31,658 nt of DNA from Symbiodinium natans (lineage: Eukaryota > Sar > Dinophyceae > Suessiales > Symbiodiniaceae), in assembly GCA_905221605.1 (NCBI GenBank), contig CAJNDS010000836.1:30001-61658 (forward strand). The letters are read 5' to 3'. The notes beneath the pieces are model-generated. The model saw only the letters and a program-made list of their open reading frames with translations, was not told the DNA's origin and ran no database searches. Below, in pieces: positions 28,741 to 31,658 of the stretch; position 1 is the stretch's first letter; the number at the start of each line of letters is the position of its first letter. The position numbers were made by a program, and so were the translations under genes.

Positions 28741-28862
28741 TTAGGATTTAGGGTTTAGGATTTAGGATTTAGGTGTTAGGTTTTAGGATTTAGGATTTAG
28801 GATTTTGGATTTAGGTTTTGGGTTTTCGGATTTAGGATTTAGAATCTAGGATTTAGGATTTA
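28741..28862. repeat. Variant TTTAGGA array
   Basis: Mostly GGATTTA units: a one-base variant of the TTTAGGG repeat, about 17 units. Confidence 0.9.
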
Positions 28863-28967
28863 GGAACCACGAAAGTGCAAAAAAGCCAGACGACCCCATT
28901 AAGGTTTATATATATATATATTTTTTTTTATTTATTTATATTTATATTCAGATATATTTATGTAGGT

Positions 28968-29062
28968 AGAGGTTTAGGGTTTAGGGTTTAGGGTTTAGGG
29001 TTTAGGGCTTAGGGTTTAGGGTTTAGGGTTTAGGGCTTAGGGCTTAGGGCTTAGGGTTTAGG
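28968..29062. repeat. Telomere-like TTTAGGG tract
   Basis: About 13 units, some GGCTTAG. Directly downstream of an AT-rich TATATA/TTTATT run (28904-28966). Confidence 0.95.
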
Positions 29063-30290
29063 AGCTCCTTTTTCAAGGAATTTGGCTCATTTTGGACTTA
29101 TTTCGGGAAGGCTTTTTGGTTTTGCGTTCAAGGTTTAAGGTTTAGGGTTGAGCACTGTCGGATTCAAGATGCCATGCAGCATTGTTCGATGAGCTGATGC
29201 TGGGGATCGGCGAGGAACGTGATGACGCCCTCCCCTTAAACCCGAAACGCCTTAACCTTCAACCCTAAACTCGCAAATCCCGAAACCCTAGAATGCTTGT
29301 CGGGGGTTTTGCCGTGTTCACCTCGCAAACTTGCCGGGTTGCAGGGCCAGTTTTCCGAAGAGATTGTTTGCCTGACGGGCGTTAAGCTCAGTCTTGCATG
29401 CTATTGTACTGTACTATACCACACCATTGTAATTGAAAATGCTTGCACGCCTCGGCAGCCGGGCCGGCGCAAATCCCAAGGCCCAAAACCTTTCAAAGCA
29501 GTTCCCAACCAAATCCCAAAACCTCAATAAGGTCCCAAAATGCTTGAGACTTTGCAGGTCCCAGGGAGGGTTGGGCGAGTGGGGTACTAGGGGTTCGCAA
29601 AAAGGGGTTGCCAGGGCCAACTTTTGCAAAAAGTTGGAAGTGATTGGATTTGTTGGTCTGACAGGCATGGTGTTCCGACAGTTAACTGCTCCGTAGATGG
29701 GTCTGCAAGAGTCTTGAGGGCTTCGAGTGGGTTTTAAAGAGGCTTCTGAGTGATTTTCAACAGTCTTTACAAGTAAACAACACAAGTGCCTCAAGATCTA
29801 TCTTCGATCTTTGGGTTTAGGGTTTAGGGTTTAGGTGCCCCTGAGTCTGCTCTGGGCAATTTGCAAATTATGCCACAAGACAAAGCTTCTTAGCAACATA
29901 CCCTCAAAACAACTGCAATAACAACACGTGCGTAAAAAGAAACGTAGTCGAAAAAGGCAGTAGGGACCTTCTGCTCTTTGAAAAGAAAGAGCCAAGCATT
30001 TAATACTTGTCGTTGTTGCTTGTGGGTATCAACCCTAAACGGACTCTAACCCCCAAACCCTAAACCCTAGGGTTTAGAGTTTAGGGTTAATGTTTTAGGG
30101 TTCAGCGAGACAAGTCCAAGCATTCACTACGTAATCCCTTACCATGACAGAAGACATTGACATGTTTCACACGCACACACACAGACCCAAGCCCTAAACC
30201 CGAAACGCTAGGCCCTGATCCTTTTGCCCCACCCTAACCCGGGGACCCGAAACCCTGGGGCAAGGGGGGGCAGTGGGGGGTGGGGCCGGA
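29063..30290. other. Non-coding spacer with small telomere-like patches
   Basis: No gene recognised. Short CCCTAAA or TTTAGGG patches occur at 29236-29290, 29814-29836 and 30028-30098; the last is inverted (CCCTAAACCC|TAGGGTTTAG). 29438-29470 shares GCCTCGGCAGCCGGGCCGG with 3280-3302. Confidence 0.5.
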
Positions 30291-30565
30291 CCCAATGTAA
30301 AGGACCTTGCCAGCTCTTGATATGACCTTGCCCGCTCTTTGTATGACCTTGCCCAAGGTCACGTAAAGAGAGGGCGCGGCCATACAAAAAGCGGGCAAAA
30401 GCTTGGTCACGTAAAGGTTCGGCAAGGTCATGAACAGATTGGGCAAGGTCATGGGTCAGCCGACGGACCTTGCCCATTGATCTTATGACCTTGCCCGCTC
30501 TTTATATGACTTTGCCTACTGTTCATATGACCTTGCGCTCTCTTTGTATATGACTTTGCGGGCAA
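30290..30565. repeat. ATGACCTTGCCCGCTCTTT repeats in both orientations
   Basis: 21-bp direct units, TATGACCTTGCCCGCTCTTT, at the edges. The centre has inverted copies (GGGCAAGGTCATG, AAAGAGAGGG), so the block can fold back on itself. Confidence 0.85.
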
Positions 30566-30954
30566 TGTCATTAACATGTACATTAGAAAAGATAGAGAGG
30601 TTTAGGGTTAAGGTTGGACAGCACTTGAGTCTTCATGTTAGGTTCGAGTAAGCGGAAGCCAATGCCGAAGAGCAGGGTGCGTCTGATCTGGAATGTTTGA
30701 GCTAGTGTTTAAGAGCCCATCGAAATCCAAATAAGGCTGGGATCGTCAGGACGTCAGCAGTGCAGCGCAGCCCACCACCACCCCACCAAAGAAGATATAT
30801 GCAGATGAGCGGAAGTTCCGTTCAAGAAAAAAGAGAAACCAATTTTGAAGCGATGATTCGGCCTTGTGCCGGGTTTGTCGCGCGTTGCTTTTCTAGAAAA
30901 GAAATGTTTTCTTTAGCGGGGGGGAGGCGTCTCCGGCGGGGGGGCGAATCCGGT

Positions 30955-31658
30955 TTAACCCTAAACCATAAAACGCCAAACCCTAATCCCTAAACGCAAA
31001 AATCTTCAAAACCCTAATCCCAAAACACGAAACACCCTCGAAACCCTAATCCCAAAGAGGAAAACCCCCCAAAAACCCTAATGAAAAACTGGATTTTAGG
31101 GTTTAGGGATTTTTAGGGTTTAGGGATTTTTAGGGTTTAGGGATTTTTAGGGTTTAGGGATTTTTAGGGTTTAGGGATTTTTAGGGTTTAGGGCCCTAAT
31201 CCCAAAACACGAAACACCCTCGAAACCCTAATCCCAAAGAGGAAAACCCCCCAAAAACCCTAATGAAAAACTGGATTTTAGGGTTTAGGGATTTTTAGGG
31301 TTTAGGGATTTTTAGGGTTTAGGGATTTTTAGGGTTTAGGGATTTTTAGGGTTTAGGGATTTTTAGGGTTTAGGGCCCTAATCCCAAAACACGAAACACC
31401 CTCGAAACCCTAATCCCAAAGAGGAAAACCCCCCAAAAACCCTAATGAAAAACTGGATTTTAGGGTTTAGGGATTTTTAGGGTTTAGGGATTTTTAGGGT
31501 TTAGGGATTTTTAGGGTTTAGGGATTTTTAGGGTTTAGGTATTTTTAGGGTTTAGGGATTTTTAGGGTTTAGGGATTTTTAGGGTTTAGGGATTTTTAGG
31601 GTTTAGGGATTTTTAGGGTTTAGGGATTTTTAGGGTTTAAGGATTTTTAGGGTTTAGG
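30955..31658. repeat. Higher-order telomere-like array, 182-bp unit
   Basis: The same unit starts at 31012, 31194 and 31376 (period 182): CCCTAATCCCAAAACACGAA, a CCCTAA-rich part, then five or more copies of TTTTTAGGGTTTAGGGA (17 bp). The last 17-bp array runs to the window end with over ten units, two of them variant. Left and right halves are in opposite telomeric orientation. Confidence 0.95.

Noticed and set aside
1-31658. Spliced-leader relic (DinoSL) marking retroposed genes
   Set aside because: No match to the end of the leader, TTTTGGCTCAAG, was seen; the nearest is TTTGGCTCATTTT at about 29088, which does not fit.

Overview
This window looks like nuclear DNA from a dinoflagellate. 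The evidence is: no bacterial-style operons; GC-rich exons cut by many introns, several of which fit only GC-AG or GA-AG borders; short direct repeats across splice sites; Arabidopsis-type TTTAGGG/CCCTAAA tracts scattered through introns and spacers; and two long membrane proteins of a cysteine-rich (ephrin-receptor-like) type that I know from dinoflagellates. I cannot name the species. All convincing coding sequence is on the + strand. Most long open frames elsewhere are translations of simple repeats.

Layout. 1-2.2 kb: no gene recognised; an 11-bp array and a ~42-bp hairpin-forming array. 2.2-8.24 kb: gene 1, open at its 5' end. It has small exons coding cysteine-rich modules, then a cysteine-rich juxtamembrane exon, a membrane segment, a long helical cytoplasmic region, and a last exon with about five membrane segments. 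8.24-10.1 kb: mostly non-coding, with one weak candidate coding patch. 10.1-25.0 kb: gene 2, about 19 exon pieces. It has an extracellular domain like the glycine-betaine/proline-betaine (OpuAC/ProX) substrate-binding protein, then ephrin-receptor-like cysteine-rich repeats, a polytopic membrane block, and a cytoplasmic TIR-like domain followed by a second Rossmann-like block. Its introns are packed with repeats: a ~960-bp purine/alternating CG/poly-C block, a three-copy ~255-bp repeat, and a 4.5-kb intron holding a long AAGTGGAAAG inverted repeat and a decayed P-loop ATPase element. 25.0-31.66 kb: almost gene-free tandem arrays and telomere-like repeats, ending in a 182-bp higher-order repeat.

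How the genes may work together (inference). Genes 1 and 2 are two members of one receptor superfamily lying head to tail. Both have cysteine-rich ectodomains and multi-span membrane regions, but gene 2 adds a ligand-binding domain outside and a TIR-like module inside. Gene 2 therefore reads as a candidate receptor that binds a small osmolyte-like ligand and signals through a TIR fold. It carries one probable frameshift, and either one in-frame stop or a 30-nt intron, so it may be decaying, or the assembly may contain errors. Exon borders marked approximate were placed by reading frame and by my recollection of related dinoflagellate proteins. No database search or transcript was available.
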